Below, one piece after another: positions 1-7,410 of a stretch of 14,605 nucleotides of DNA (position 1 is the first letter of the stretch; each line of letters begins with the position of its first letter). The stretch is from assembly GCA_900548195.1 (NCBI GenBank), contig URJQ01000079.1, forward strand, positions 1 through 14,605, given 5' to 3'. The translations under genes and the position numbers were made by a program. This DNA is from an uncultured Prevotella sp. (GTDB lineage: Bacteria; Bacteroidota; Bacteroidia; Bacteroidales; Bacteroidaceae). Under the pieces are notes generated by a model. It was not told where the DNA came from, did not search any database, and was given only the letters and a program-made list of their open reading frames with translations.

Positions 1-1
1 T

Positions 2-55
2 CTTGCTGTCAATTCAGCGAATTTGGCTTTGTTAGTGGCAAAAAAAGGCAAGTAG
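2..55 (+). CDS. Possible C-terminal end of an upstream rightward gene (partial)
   Basis: Reading from base 2 gives 17 sense codons (LAVNSANLALLVAKKGK) and a TAG stop at 53-55. The amphipathic, lysine-ending tail looks like a plausible protein C-terminus. The intergenic hairpin repeat begins only three bases after the stop, as expected if a gene really ends here. There is too little sequence to name a family. The alternative is that this stretch is non-coding, since a 17-codon open run is not significant by itself. Confidence 0.3.
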   Translation, partial: LAVNSANLALLVAKKGK

Positions 56-57
56 CC

Positions 58-89
58 GCCACTGTGTCGGGCGCGTTACCGCCCGATAT
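58..89. repeat. Intergenic hairpin repeat, copy 1 (REP-like)
   Basis: A 32-nt unit that recurs at 167-198 with a single C/T difference (31 of 32 identical). It contains a perfect 7-bp inverted repeat, tcgggcg at 67-73 and cgcccga at 80-86, around the 6-nt loop cgttac. It is markedly more GC-rich than the surrounding spacer. A short, GC-rich, palindromic, repeated intergenic unit resembles REP/BIME-type elements. Whether it is dispersed elsewhere in the genome cannot be seen here. Confidence 0.65.
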
Positions 90-166
90 ATTCCAGAACG
101 ACCAACCGCGTCATCGCGATTTTTCTCTCTTCACTCTTCCCTTTTTTCTCTTCACTGATAGAGAAA

Positions 167-198
167 GCCACCGTGTCGGGCGCGTTACCGCCCGATAT
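167..198. repeat. Intergenic hairpin repeat, copy 2 (REP-like)
   Basis: Second copy of the 32-nt unit, in the same orientation and 109 bp downstream of the first. Arms are 176-182 and 189-195 with loop 183-188. It ends 97 bp before the phosphorylase start codon, so it may lie in that gene's 5' leader or just upstream of its promoter. The spacer between copies (90-166) holds an imperfect pyrimidine-rich duplication (cttcact-type motif near 121-135 and 142-155) and no gene. Confidence 0.65.
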
Positions 199-295
199 CA
201 CCCCAATTCCCAGCCGCCATAGGCTGAACAATCCCAGCAAAATCCCCCGAATAACAAAAAAAAGCAATATTGTTTCACTAAAAACCAATCAAGCT

Positions 296-1195
296 ATGAA
301 GAAGTATCCAGAATCAGAGTTAATAATCAATAACGATGGAAGCTGCTTCCATCTCCACCTAAAGCCAGAGTTCCTCGCAGACAAAGTAATCCTCGTAGGT
401 GATCCAGAGCGAGTATCAAGAGTAGGATATTACCTCGATAAAATCGAGCACGAGACCGGAAACCGAGAGTTCCGCACAATAACTGGAACCTACAAAGGCA
501 AGAGAATAACGATTCAATCCACGGGTATTGGCTGTGATAACATAGATATCGTAGTCAATGAGCTCGATGCCCTCGCCAACATAGACTTCGAAACAAGGAC
601 CGACAAGCCAGAACACCGCACTCTTACCATCGTAAGAATCGGCACATGTGGCGGACTTCAGCCTGAGACACCGCTCGGTACGTTCATTGCATCGGCGAGA
701 AGCATCGGCTTCGACGGCCTCCTCAACTACTATGCTGACCGCGATAAGACCTGTGATGTCGCACTGGAAGAGGCTTTTATCAAGCACATGAACTGGTCAC
801 CAAAGAAAGGTGCTCCATACGTAGCATGCGCTGACAAGGAACTTACAGACAGAATAGCAGGTGATGACATGGTAAAAGGCATCACTTGTGCATGTGGTGG
901 CTTCTACGGACCGCAGGGACGTCGCCTCCGTCTTGAGATACAAGACCCTGATCAAAACCAAAAGATTGAGGCATTCCGCTACAATGTGCCTGAAGGTGAA
1001 GACTACGGTGGCTCTACTCTCAAGATAAACAACTTCGAAATGGAATCATCTGCCCTCGCTGGTCTTGCTGGTTTGCTCGGACATAAGGCGACAACATGCT
1101 GCATTGTCATAGCAAACAGACACGACAAGGAGATGAACACCACTTACAAATCAAACATCAACGACCTCATCCAAATAGTCCTCGAAAGAATATAA
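296..1195 (+). CDS. Nucleoside phosphorylase, uridine phosphorylase type
   Basis: Predicted 299-aa cytoplasmic enzyme of the PNP/UDP phosphorylase family, which cleaves a nucleoside with phosphate to give a base and (deoxy)ribose-1-phosphate for salvage. Family motifs seen: phosphate-binding GDPERV at residues 35-40, STGIGCDN at 75-82, RIGTCGG at 114-120, and the sugar-binding FEMESSA block at 247-253. The lysine-rich MKKYPES start at 296 is chosen. The frame stays open back to an ATG at 173, but that extension would translate the hairpin repeat and a proline-rich stretch with no family resemblance. Length suits the uridine phosphorylase branch, but substrate preference cannot be fixed by eye. 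The gene stands alone and converges on rubrerythrin. No clear TAnnTTTG promoter was found upstream. Confidence 0.88.
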   Translation: MKKYPESELIINNDGSCFHLHLKPEFLADKVILVGDPERVSRVGYYLDKIEHETGNREFRTITGTYKGKRITIQSTGIGCDNIDIVVNELDALANIDFETRTDKPEHRTLTIVRIGTCGGLQPETPLGTFIASARSIGFDGLLNYYADRDKTCDVALEEAFIKHMNWSPKKGAPYVACADKELTDRIAGDDMVKGITCACGGFYGPQGRRLRLEIQDPDQNQKIEAFRYNVPEGEDYGGSTLKINNFEMESSALAGLAGLLGHKATTCCIVIANRHDKEMNTTYKSNINDLIQIVLERI

Positions 1196-1322
1196 TCACT
1201 CTTCCACCCTGTCGCTACGAGCCTTCTGCACACCAATTTCATACATTTTCTGACATGAAAACATGTATATGAAGATGTAACAACTGGCAAAAAAGCGACA
1301 GAATGCGAAGATAATAAACGCA

Positions 1323-1359
1323 GAAAGCCACCTTTTCATCATCTGAAAAGGTGGCTTTC
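1323..1359. terminator. Bidirectional terminator between the phosphorylase and rubrerythrin genes
   Basis: A perfect 15-bp inverted repeat, gaaagccaccttttc at 1323-1337 and its exact complement at 1345-1359, with a 7-nt loop atcatct. It sits between two convergent genes, 128 bp past one stop and 88 bp past the other, so it can serve both. Each arm contains a run of four T/A, but the flanking U-tract is weak on both strands. Function is inferred from symmetry and location. Confidence 0.8.
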
Positions 1360-1446
1360 ACATTCTTATTCCGTTACTATCAGCGCACGAAAAGCAAGTA
1401 ATCAGCTCATGAGAAGCAAGGTAACGGTATCAAATATCACAAGAGT

Positions 1447-2001
1447 TTACTTGAAATAACGCTTGTAGAGTCCCATGAAACCTGCAGCATGACGAGCCTC
1501 ATCCTTAGCCATTTCATGCACAGTGTCATGAATTGCATCGAGACCAGCAGCCTTTGCATTGCGTGCAATGCGGAACTTATCCTCACAAGCACCCTTTTCA
1601 GCAGCGATACGAGCCTCAAGATTTGACTTGGTATCTGAGAGAACATCGCCGAGAAGCTCAGCAAACTTTGAAGCATGCTCTGCCTCTTCCCAAGCATAAC
1701 GCTTGTATGCTTCTGCTACTTCTGGATAACCCTCACGGTCAGCCTGACGTGCCATAGCGAGATACATACCTACTTCGCCACACTCTCCATTGAAATGAGC
1801 GTTCAAGTCCTTAATCATCTCCTCGTCAGCACCTGGCAATTTGCCATCACCAAGCTTGTGAACTGTAGCAAATTCTGGCTCTTCATCGACAGCCATCTCA
1901 GTAAACTTAGATGCTGGAGCCTTACAAATTGGGCACTTCTCTGGTGCTTCTGTTCCCTCGTGGATATAACCACATACGGTACAAATGAATTTCTTTTTCA
2001 T
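1447..2001 (-). CDS. Reverse rubrerythrin (rubredoxin domain first, then ferritin-like di-iron domain)
   Basis: A 184-aa protein with domain order opposite to classical rubrerythrin. An N-terminal rubredoxin-like Fe(Cys)4 site has C7, C10, C23 and C26 (CTVCGY and CPICK). A four-helix di-iron domain follows, from about residue 58. Likely di-iron ligands are E73, E106 with H109 (ExxH), E140, and E168 with H171 (ExxH). Reverse rubrerythrins in anaerobes reduce hydrogen peroxide, and in some cases oxygen, using electrons from NADH-dependent rubredoxin reductases. That fits oxidative-stress defence in an anaerobic gut or oral bacterium. It is a single cytoplasmic gene with its own promoter at 2079-2109 and no Shine-Dalgarno. 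The alternative label is simply rubrerythrin. Catalytic activity is inferred from the conserved ligands. Confidence 0.93.
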   Translation of the reverse strand: MKKKFICTVCGYIHEGTEAPEKCPICKAPASKFTEMAVDEEPEFATVHKLGDGKLPGADEEMIKDLNAHFNGECGEVGMYLAMARQADREGYPEVAEAYKRYAWEEAEHASKFAELLGDVLSDTKSNLEARIAAEKGACEDKFRIARNAKAAGLDAIHDTVHEMAKDEARHAAGFMGLYKRYFK

Positions 2002-2078
2002 AATAAAGTTGTTATTTAAGTGTTAATACTATTATTCTTGTGTGTTTTAACATTGTTATTTGTTTCTACACAGTCATG

Positions 2079-2109
2079 CAAAGATAGGGAAAAGTTTCGA
2101 ATTCACAAA
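2079..2109 (-). promoter_or_regulatory. Bacteroidetes-type promoter of the rubrerythrin gene
   Basis: On the minus strand the -7 box is TATCTTTG (2086-2079), an exact match to TAnnTTTG. The -33 box is TTTG (2109-2106), with a 19-bp spacer. Both match the known Bacteroidetes sigma-ABfr consensus. It predicts a transcription start near 2072 and a leader of about 70 nt. This is the best-formed promoter in the window for the minus strand. Confidence 0.75.
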
Positions 2110-2198
2110 GCGAATTATGCTTTTCGACCTATAATTTAACAAATAATAATTCCTTTTCAACTTTATCATTAAGCGACGAACAGGCTGTGGAAAGAGTC

Positions 2199-3182
2199 CT
2201 ATTTACGTATTGTGACAGACGAATATTTCACTATTTTTATCTTCTTATCCTTAGGAATAACTGGCTTATCCCACGTTCCGTCTATCACAGAGATCGTTGT
2301 TTGCACTACACTTGGCACTGCATCAATGGCTGACTGCAAAGTAAGATAATTACCAAATCCCTTTGCAGAGACGATATAATCGTAATGACGAACGTATGGT
2401 TTGAGTTCCGGACAAACGTCAGCCATAGCATCTACGAGAAGACCTGCTACGATATGTGCGCCATATACGGTGTAATGAGTGTTGTCCTTTCCATTCTTTA
2501 CCGCGCTAATCATGTGGAGAAGTCTTGACTTTTCCACTCCCATTCCGTTCTCAAGGTCCTTTGTTATCTTGTTAGCATCAACGTAAGGCACACGTAATTC
2601 CCTTGATACATTGACAGGAGTGAGGATATATAATCCATGAGTATCAATGAGAGTATCGCTGTTTACCAATTCCTTTGTATGCTTAGAAACGGCTCCACGG
2701 AGTGATTCATCATCGACACTATTATCATTAAGGTTATAGAAATTACGACGAACTACAGCATTCATGATGATTGGAGTGGCGCCTTTAGCCATTGCTGCAC
2801 GGCAAAACATTCGGTAATTATCTGTGAATGTAGTACCAGGATCAGTATGACGGCGGTCTCCTGTCTTTCCTTTTTCGTCGTTATGTCCAAACTGAATGAC
2901 GAGATAATCACCGGGTTTGATAGCATCAATGACTTTTTTCCAGTGACCTTCCAGGATAAAACTGCGAGAAGAACGACCGTTAAGAGCATGGTTATCCACA
3001 GTGACATTCTCTGTAAAGAAGCCTTGTAGCGCCATTCCCCAGCCTCGTTCCTGTCCTTTACTTATGTCTTTGTTTGCCATAGTACTATCGCCTATCATGT
3101 AGATAGTGAAGTGTTTGTTGGATGATGTCATAAGAATCATCGTCATAAGACATAATACAATAATAGTGAAAACTTTCTTCAT
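2199..3182 (-). CDS. Secreted SGNH esterase (rhamnogalacturonan acetylesterase-like) with a truncated pectinesterase-like tail
   Basis: A 327-aa protein with an N-terminal signal peptide (MKK, then a hydrophobic run to about residue 20). The SGNH hydrolase blocks are clear: GDST with catalytic Ser33, Gly69 in NGRSSRS, Asn101 in FGHND, and Asp233/His236 in DNTHYTVYGA. This pattern is typical of CE12 rhamnogalacturonan acetylesterases, which remove acetyl groups from pectin. After residue 268 the sequence switches to a motif resembling the start of pectin methylesterases (SAKGFGNYLTLQSAIDAVP). It ends at 327 where that family normally continues for over 200 residues, so catalytic pectinesterase motifs are absent. 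Start 3182 is chosen because it puts the signal peptide at the N-terminus; an in-frame ATG lies 12 codons upstream (3218). The gene is separated from hisS by a terminator. No promoter of the usual pattern was identified. Confidence 0.85.
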   Translation of the reverse strand: MKKVFTIIVLCLMTMILMTSSNKHFTIYMIGDSTMANKDISKGQERGWGMALQGFFTENVTVDNHALNGRSSRSFILEGHWKKVIDAIKPGDYLVIQFGHNDEKGKTGDRRHTDPGTTFTDNYRMFCRAAMAKGATPIIMNAVVRRNFYNLNDNSVDDESLRGAVSKHTKELVNSDTLIDTHGLYILTPVNVSRELRVPYVDANKITKDLENGMGVEKSRLLHMISAVKNGKDNTHYTVYGAHIVAGLLVDAMADVCPELKPYVRHYDYIVSAKGFGNYLTLQSAIDAVPSVVQTTISVIDGTWDKPVIPKDKKIKIVKYSSVTIRK

Positions 3183-3333
3183 AGTTAGTAATATGTTAGT
3201 TATCTTCTGATTATTCAATTGCTATTAGCAAAAGATAAGATTGTTATCTACTGCTAATACGATGGTAGTCAGCGAAGAATAAGATAGTTAGTATCTGCCT
3301 TTCTGTGGGCAGTCAGTAGTTAGTGTTGTGAAG

Positions 3334-3381
3334 AAAAAGCCGTTATAGTATAGTTATTACTTCATACTACAACGGCTTTTT
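3334..3381 (-). terminator. Intrinsic terminator after hisS
   Basis: Two 18-nt arms (3334-3351 and 3364-3381) pair around a 12-nt loop, starting 7 bp past the hisS stop. The one non-Watson-Crick position is A·C if read as plus-strand RNA but a G·U wobble in minus-strand RNA, which fits minus-strand use. The descending arm ends in five U residues. It should insulate the downstream esterase gene from the purA-hisS transcript. Confidence 0.88.
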
Positions 3382-3388
3382 AGATTAT

Positions 3389-4750
3389 TTACATAGTGAT
3401 TGCAGCAATCAATTCCTCTTCGGAAACGAGTTTCTGCTCACCAGTAATCATATTCTTGAGTGTCAATTTACGCTCAGCAATTTCGTTTTCACCAGCAAGA
3501 GCGACGAAAGGAATCTGCTTAGCATTAGCATAAGCCATCTGCTTCTTCATCTTAACAGAGTCAGGATAGACCTCTGTACGGATGCCAGCCTCGCGAGCAG
3601 CCCTTGCGATAGGCATGCAATAAGCGGTCTCTTTCTCACCGAAATTGATGAAAAGGAGTTGAGTTCCTGTCATTGCATCTGTAGGATAGAGCTCTAATTG
3701 GTTGAGGACATCGTATATTCTGTCCGCTCCAAAAGAGATTCCCACACCTGATAATCCCGGCATACCGAAGATACCAGTCAGGTTATCATATCTTCCGCCA
3801 CCTGTGATAGAACCGATTTGCACGTCAAGAGCCTTGACTTCGAAGATAGCACCAGTGTAATAATTGAGTCCACGCGCAAGAGTAAGGTCAAGCTGTATCT
3901 CATTTTTGAGGCAACCTTTGAGGTTATCGAGGATATACTGAGTCTCTTCTACACCCTTTAAGCCAACCTCGCTTGAAGCAAGAACTTCGCGAATGACCTG
4001 CAATTTCTCATCATTAGTACCTTCAAGTTTGATGATAGGCTGCAATTCCTCAATGGCTTCCTCAGATATTCCATCGTTTCGAAGTTCCTCATTCACAGCC
4101 TCAAGACCAATCTTATCGAGCTTATCAATAGCCACTGTGATATCAACAATCTTGTCAGCTTCACCGATTACCTCAGCAATACCTGTAAGAATCTTGCGGT
4201 TATTGATCTTTATCTGAACGCGAATGCCAAACTTAGTGAATACAGTATCGACGATTTGCATCAGTTCCACCTCATTTATCAGAGAGTCAGAACCTACCAC
4301 ATCGGCATCACACTGATAGAATTCACGGTAACGTCCCTTCTGTGGACGGTCCGCACGCCATACAGGTTGGATCTGATAACGCTTGAAAGGAAGCTGAAGT
4401 TCGTCTCTATGCTGAACCACATAGCGTGCGAATGGCACTGTGAGGTCATAGCGAAGACCCTTCTCACAGAACTTAGCAGCGAGCTTTAGTGTGCTTGTAT
4501 TGGCCACTTCATCAGCAGACATGCCGTGGAGAAAGTCGCCAGAGTTGAGTATTTTGAATAGAAGCTTGTCGCCTTCTTCGCCATATTTGCCCATCAGAGT
4601 AGAGAGATTCTCCATAGAAGGAGTCTCAATCTGAGAGAAGCCATAAAGAGCATAGACCTCTTTGATGGTGTTGAATATATAGTTGCGCTTCGCCATTTCG
4701 AGAGGACCGAAATCACGAGTGCCCTTTGGAATACTTGGTTTGTTTGCCAT
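3389..4750 (-). CDS. hisS: Histidine-tRNA ligase
   Basis: A 453-aa class II aminoacyl-tRNA synthetase that charges tRNA-His using ATP. Visible signatures are the N-terminal KGTRDF (residues 9-14), motif 1 around IETPSME (41-47), and motif 2 around RYQIQPVWRAD to GRYREFYQCD (124-148). The histidine-specific LARGLNYYTG is at 291-300 and motif 3 GVGISFGADRI at 335-345. The anticodon-binding domain runs from about 364 to the end. An extra helical insertion domain (about 170-280) separates motif 2 from the histidine motif, as is usual in the family. The ATG directly abuts the purA stop codon (TAA then ATG, no gap), so translational coupling and co-transcription with purA are likely. A strong terminator follows. 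Confidence 0.97.
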   Translation of the reverse strand: MANKPSIPKGTRDFGPLEMAKRNYIFNTIKEVYALYGFSQIETPSMENLSTLMGKYGEEGDKLLFKILNSGDFLHGMSADEVANTSTLKLAAKFCEKGLRYDLTVPFARYVVQHRDELQLPFKRYQIQPVWRADRPQKGRYREFYQCDADVVGSDSLINEVELMQIVDTVFTKFGIRVQIKINNRKILTGIAEVIGEADKIVDITVAIDKLDKIGLEAVNEELRNDGISEEAIEELQPIIKLEGTNDEKLQVIREVLASSEVGLKGVEETQYILDNLKGCLKNEIQLDLTLARGLNYYTGAIFEVKALDVQIGSITGGGRYDNLTGIFGMPGLSGVGISFGADRIYDVLNQLELYPTDAMTGTQLLFINFGEKETAYCMPIARAAREAGIRTEVYPDSVKMKKQMAYANAKQIPFVALAGENEIAERKLTLKNMITGEQKLVSEEELIAAITM

Positions 4751-6028
4751 TTACTTTCTTACAATAGTCTGTTCACGGTCAGGACCGATAGAAATAATAG
4801 TGATAGGAGTCTCCAATTGCGCCTCAAGGAACTTGATATAGTCTTTGAACTGCTGTGGGAACTCATCCTCAGATGTAAACTTAGTCATATCAGTCTGCCA
4901 TCCAGGAAGCTCAGTATAGACAGGCTCGATACCCTTTTCGATGTCGTATGGGAAATCGCTCGTCTCGACGCCATTTACCTTATATGCTGTGCAAGCCTTG
5001 ATAACGGGGAATGTATCGAGCACATCACTCTTCATCATGATAAGCTGAGTGACGCCATTCACCATGATAGCATAGCGCAAAGCCACGAGGTCAATCCATC
5101 CGCAACGACGCTCACGTCCGGTAACAGCACCGTATTCATGACCTATAGCACGCATTTTGCTGCCAGTCTCATCAAACAATTCTGTAGGGAAAGGACCAGC
5201 ACCTACGCGTGTGCAGTAAGCTTTCATGATGCCAAATACCTCACCAATCTTGTTAGGACCAATGCCCAGACCAGTGCAAGCGCCAGCACAAATAGTGTTA
5301 CTTGAGGTCACGAAAGGATAAGAACCGAAGTCAACGTCGAGCATAGTGCCCTGAGCGCCCTCAGCGAGGACAGTCTTACCAGATTTCAGGAGCTTTCCTA
5401 CCTCGTGTTCAGAGTCAACAATCTGGAACTGCTTGAGGTATTCGATGCCTTCCATCCATACTTTCTCAGTCTCAGCGAGCTGAGCTTCATCATACTGGAA
5501 GCCGGTAGATTTGAGGATATTGATATGACGAGCCTTGTGCTCAGCATACTTTTGCTCGAAGTTATCGAGGATATCACCTACACGAAGACCGTTACGGCTT
5601 GTCTTATCAGTATAAGTAGGACCAATACCTTTACCAGTAGTACCTACCTTATTCTTACCTTTGAGAGACTCATATGCAGCATCAAGGAGACGATGGGTAG
5701 GCATAATGAGATGTGCTTTCTTAGAGATATGGAGACGATTCTTGAGATCATGTCCACTCTTCTCAAGGTCTTTAGCTTCGCTCATGAAGAGATCAGGAGC
5801 AAGAACGACACCATTTCCGATGATATTGACCTTACCACCCTGGAAGATACCAGAAGGAATAGAGCGAAGGACGTACTTCTGTCCCTCAAACTCCAAAGTA
5901 TGACCAGCGTTAGGACCGCCCTGGAAGCGAGCCACGACATCATACTTAGGTGTCAATACATCTACAACCTTACCTTTTCCTTCATCACCCCACTGGAGTC
6001 CGAGAAGGACATCAACTTTACCTGTCAT
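4751..6028 (-). CDS. purA: Adenylosuccinate synthase
   Basis: A 425-aa enzyme that condenses IMP and aspartate with GTP hydrolysis to adenylosuccinate, the first step from IMP to AMP. Seen: glycine-rich loop GDEGKGK (14-20) with catalytic Asp15, His43 in NAGHT, the IMP-binding TTGKGIGPTY (130-139), the VTGRERRCGW loop (302-311), and KSD in MMKSDVLD (333-335) for guanine recognition. Length is normal for bacterial PurA. It lies 104 bp downstream of fcl and immediately before hisS. The 104-bp gap has no convincing TAnnTTTG box (the nearest candidate, TTCCTTTG on the minus strand, lacks a good -33). Whether purA-hisS is read from the fucose genes or from its own promoter is therefore open. Confidence 0.97.
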   Translation of the reverse strand: MTGKVDVLLGLQWGDEGKGKVVDVLTPKYDVVARFQGGPNAGHTLEFEGQKYVLRSIPSGIFQGGKVNIIGNGVVLAPDLFMSEAKDLEKSGHDLKNRLHISKKAHLIMPTHRLLDAAYESLKGKNKVGTTGKGIGPTYTDKTSRNGLRVGDILDNFEQKYAEHKARHINILKSTGFQYDEAQLAETEKVWMEGIEYLKQFQIVDSEHEVGKLLKSGKTVLAEGAQGTMLDVDFGSYPFVTSSNTICAGACTGLGIGPNKIGEVFGIMKAYCTRVGAGPFPTELFDETGSKMRAIGHEYGAVTGRERRCGWIDLVALRYAIMVNGVTQLIMMKSDVLDTFPVIKACTAYKVNGVETSDFPYDIEKGIEPVYTELPGWQTDMTKFTSEDEFPQQFKDYIKFLEAQLETPITIISIGPDREQTIVRK

Positions 6029-6132
6029 AGTTTTGATTTGTTATAATGTGATTTTTTATTTCTATCTTACAAAGGAAGCATGAGCGAAAATGATGGAGAT
6101 CACGTTTCAATCACGCATATATAATAATGTGA

Positions 6133-7305
6133 TTACTCAGCAAGTGAAGCCTTATACCATTCAAATAGTTTCTGAACGCCATCTTCTATTTCCACCTTAT
6201 GTGTCCAACCGAGAGAATGGAGCTTGGAGACATCAATGAGCTTACGCATTGTTCCGTCAGGCTTAGAAGCGTCAAAGTACACCTCACCCTGGAATCCAAC
6301 GGACTTAACTACAAGTTCGGAGAGCTCACGAATAGTAAGTTCCTTACCTGTTCCCACATTGATGTGGCAGTTTCTTATCTCTCCAAGCGAAGGAATAGCT
6401 CCGCCACGACCAGCAGAGTGGTTACGATCGACAGCACCATCTACCGATGCTCCATAGTGGACACTGGAGTATTTCTCAATTCCAATGATATCAGAGAAAT
6501 CGACATTGAGCAGCACATGAACGCTTGCATCAGCCATATCTTCCGACCAGAGGAACTCACGCAATGGGGAACCCGTGCCCCAAAGCGTCACTTTATTATT
6601 CTCAATGCCATATTTAGCGAGCACTTTCAGAATCTCATCATGCGAAGATGCGCCGGTGACACCTTCGACAGGACGCTTGTTCATATCGACAGTAATAGCC
6701 TTCCAATCATCGTCATGAATGAGTTTTGCAAGGTAAATCTTGCGCATCATGGCAGGCATGACATGGGAATTCTCCAGATGGAAATTGTCATTAGGTCCAT
6801 AAAGATTAGTAGGCATCACCGCAATGTAGTTGGTACCATACTGCAGATTGTATGACTCACACATCTTCAGACCAGATATTTTAGCCAAAGCATACTCCTC
6901 ATTAGTATATTCCAATTCGGATGTAAGCAAGCAATCCTCCTTCATCGGCTGTGGAGCATTCTTCGGGTAGATACATGTAGAACCAAGGAAAAGTAATTTC
7001 TTAACTCTATGAGCATACGCTTCAGAGATGACATTACACTGAATTTTCATGTTCATCATCATGAAATCAGCGCGATAAAGCGAGTTGGCCATGATTCCAC
7101 CGACAAATGCTGCAGCGAGAACAACTGCATCTGGCTTCTCCTCATCGAAGAAAGCCTTCACCTGATACTGGTCTGTGAGGTCGAGTTCCTTATGTGTACG
7201 ACCAACGAGATTATTGTATCCACGCTTCTTGAGGTTATTCCAGATGGCTGAACCTACAAGCCCTTTGTGACCAGCAACATATATTTTACTGTCTTTGTCA
7301 AGCAT
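6133..7305 (-). CDS. fcl: GDP-L-fucose synthase
   Basis: A 390-aa short-chain dehydrogenase/epimerase that converts GDP-4-keto-6-deoxy-D-mannose to GDP-L-fucose by 3,5-epimerisation and NADPH reduction. The Rossmann motif GHKGLVG is at 12-18. The catalytic Ser109 (GST), Tyr138 and Lys142 (YALAK) are present, as are the family signatures AAAFVGGI (64-71) and PTNLYGPND (165-173). It is longer than the roughly 310-320 aa of enterobacterial Fcl because of two insertions, at about 198-236 and 272-312. The second insertion is rich in Ser, Gly and His. It lies 105 bp downstream of gmd, the preceding enzyme of the pathway, separated by an intercistronic hairpin. It is also known as wcaG. Confidence 0.95.
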   Translation of the reverse strand: MLDKDSKIYVAGHKGLVGSAIWNNLKKRGYNNLVGRTHKELDLTDQYQVKAFFDEEKPDAVVLAAAFVGGIMANSLYRADFMMMNMKIQCNVISEAYAHRVKKLLFLGSTCIYPKNAPQPMKEDCLLTSELEYTNEEYALAKISGLKMCESYNLQYGTNYIAVMPTNLYGPNDNFHLENSHVMPAMMRKIYLAKLIHDDDWKAITVDMNKRPVEGVTGASSHDEILKVLAKYGIENNKVTLWGTGSPLREFLWSEDMADASVHVLLNVDFSDIIGIEKYSSVHYGASVDGAVDRNHSAGRGGAIPSLGEIRNCHINVGTGKELTIRELSELVVKSVGFQGEVYFDASKPDGTMRKLIDVSKLHSLGWTHKVEIEDGVQKLFEWYKASLAE

Positions 7306-7360
7306 CGTAAAACTATCTTTTATATTCTATTTATCCTAAATAACACAACTCCAGAAAGTT

Positions 7361-7402
7361 AGCTTAGCGTTCCCAAGCATGAAAATACTTAGGAACGAAG
7401 CT
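7361..7402 (-). other. Intercistronic hairpin between gmd and fcl
   Basis: Arms 7368-7377 and 7388-7397 form a 10-bp stem with a 10-nt loop, extended by agctt/aagct (7361-7365 and 7398-7402) across a 2-nt bulge. The single mismatch is C·A on the plus strand but G·U in minus-strand RNA, consistent with an RNA structure in the gmd-fcl transcript. No U-tract follows in the minus direction, so an mRNA stabiliser or attenuating structure is more likely than a full terminator. Confidence 0.6.
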
Positions 7403-7410
7403 GTAATTCC

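Noticed and set aside
107..126. Terminator (cgcg-tcat-cgcg followed by five T) after the partial left-edge gene
   Set aside because: The stem is only four base pairs. It could help end the upstream transcript but is too weak to call.
173..295. Possible 41-residue N-terminal extension of the nucleoside phosphorylase
   Set aside because: It would translate the repeated hairpin element and a Pro/Ser-rich stretch with no family similarity. The ATG at 296 gives a normal family length and N-terminus.
1209..1301. Long-range 8-bp inverted repeat (ctgtcgct at 1209-1216, agcgacag at 1294-1301) enclosing a small acatg hairpin, possibly a structured RNA
   Set aside because: An 8-bp match over 90 bases in a 250-bp spacer can occur by chance, and no known RNA family is recognisable.
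3229..3237. Promoter of the esterase gene (minus strand TATCTTTTG)
   Set aside because: It has one extra base relative to TAnnTTTG and no -33 box at 19-21 bp.
6029..6132. Promoter for purA (minus strand TTCCTTTG)
   Set aside because: One mismatch in the -7 box and no recognisable -33 box; not strong enough to list.
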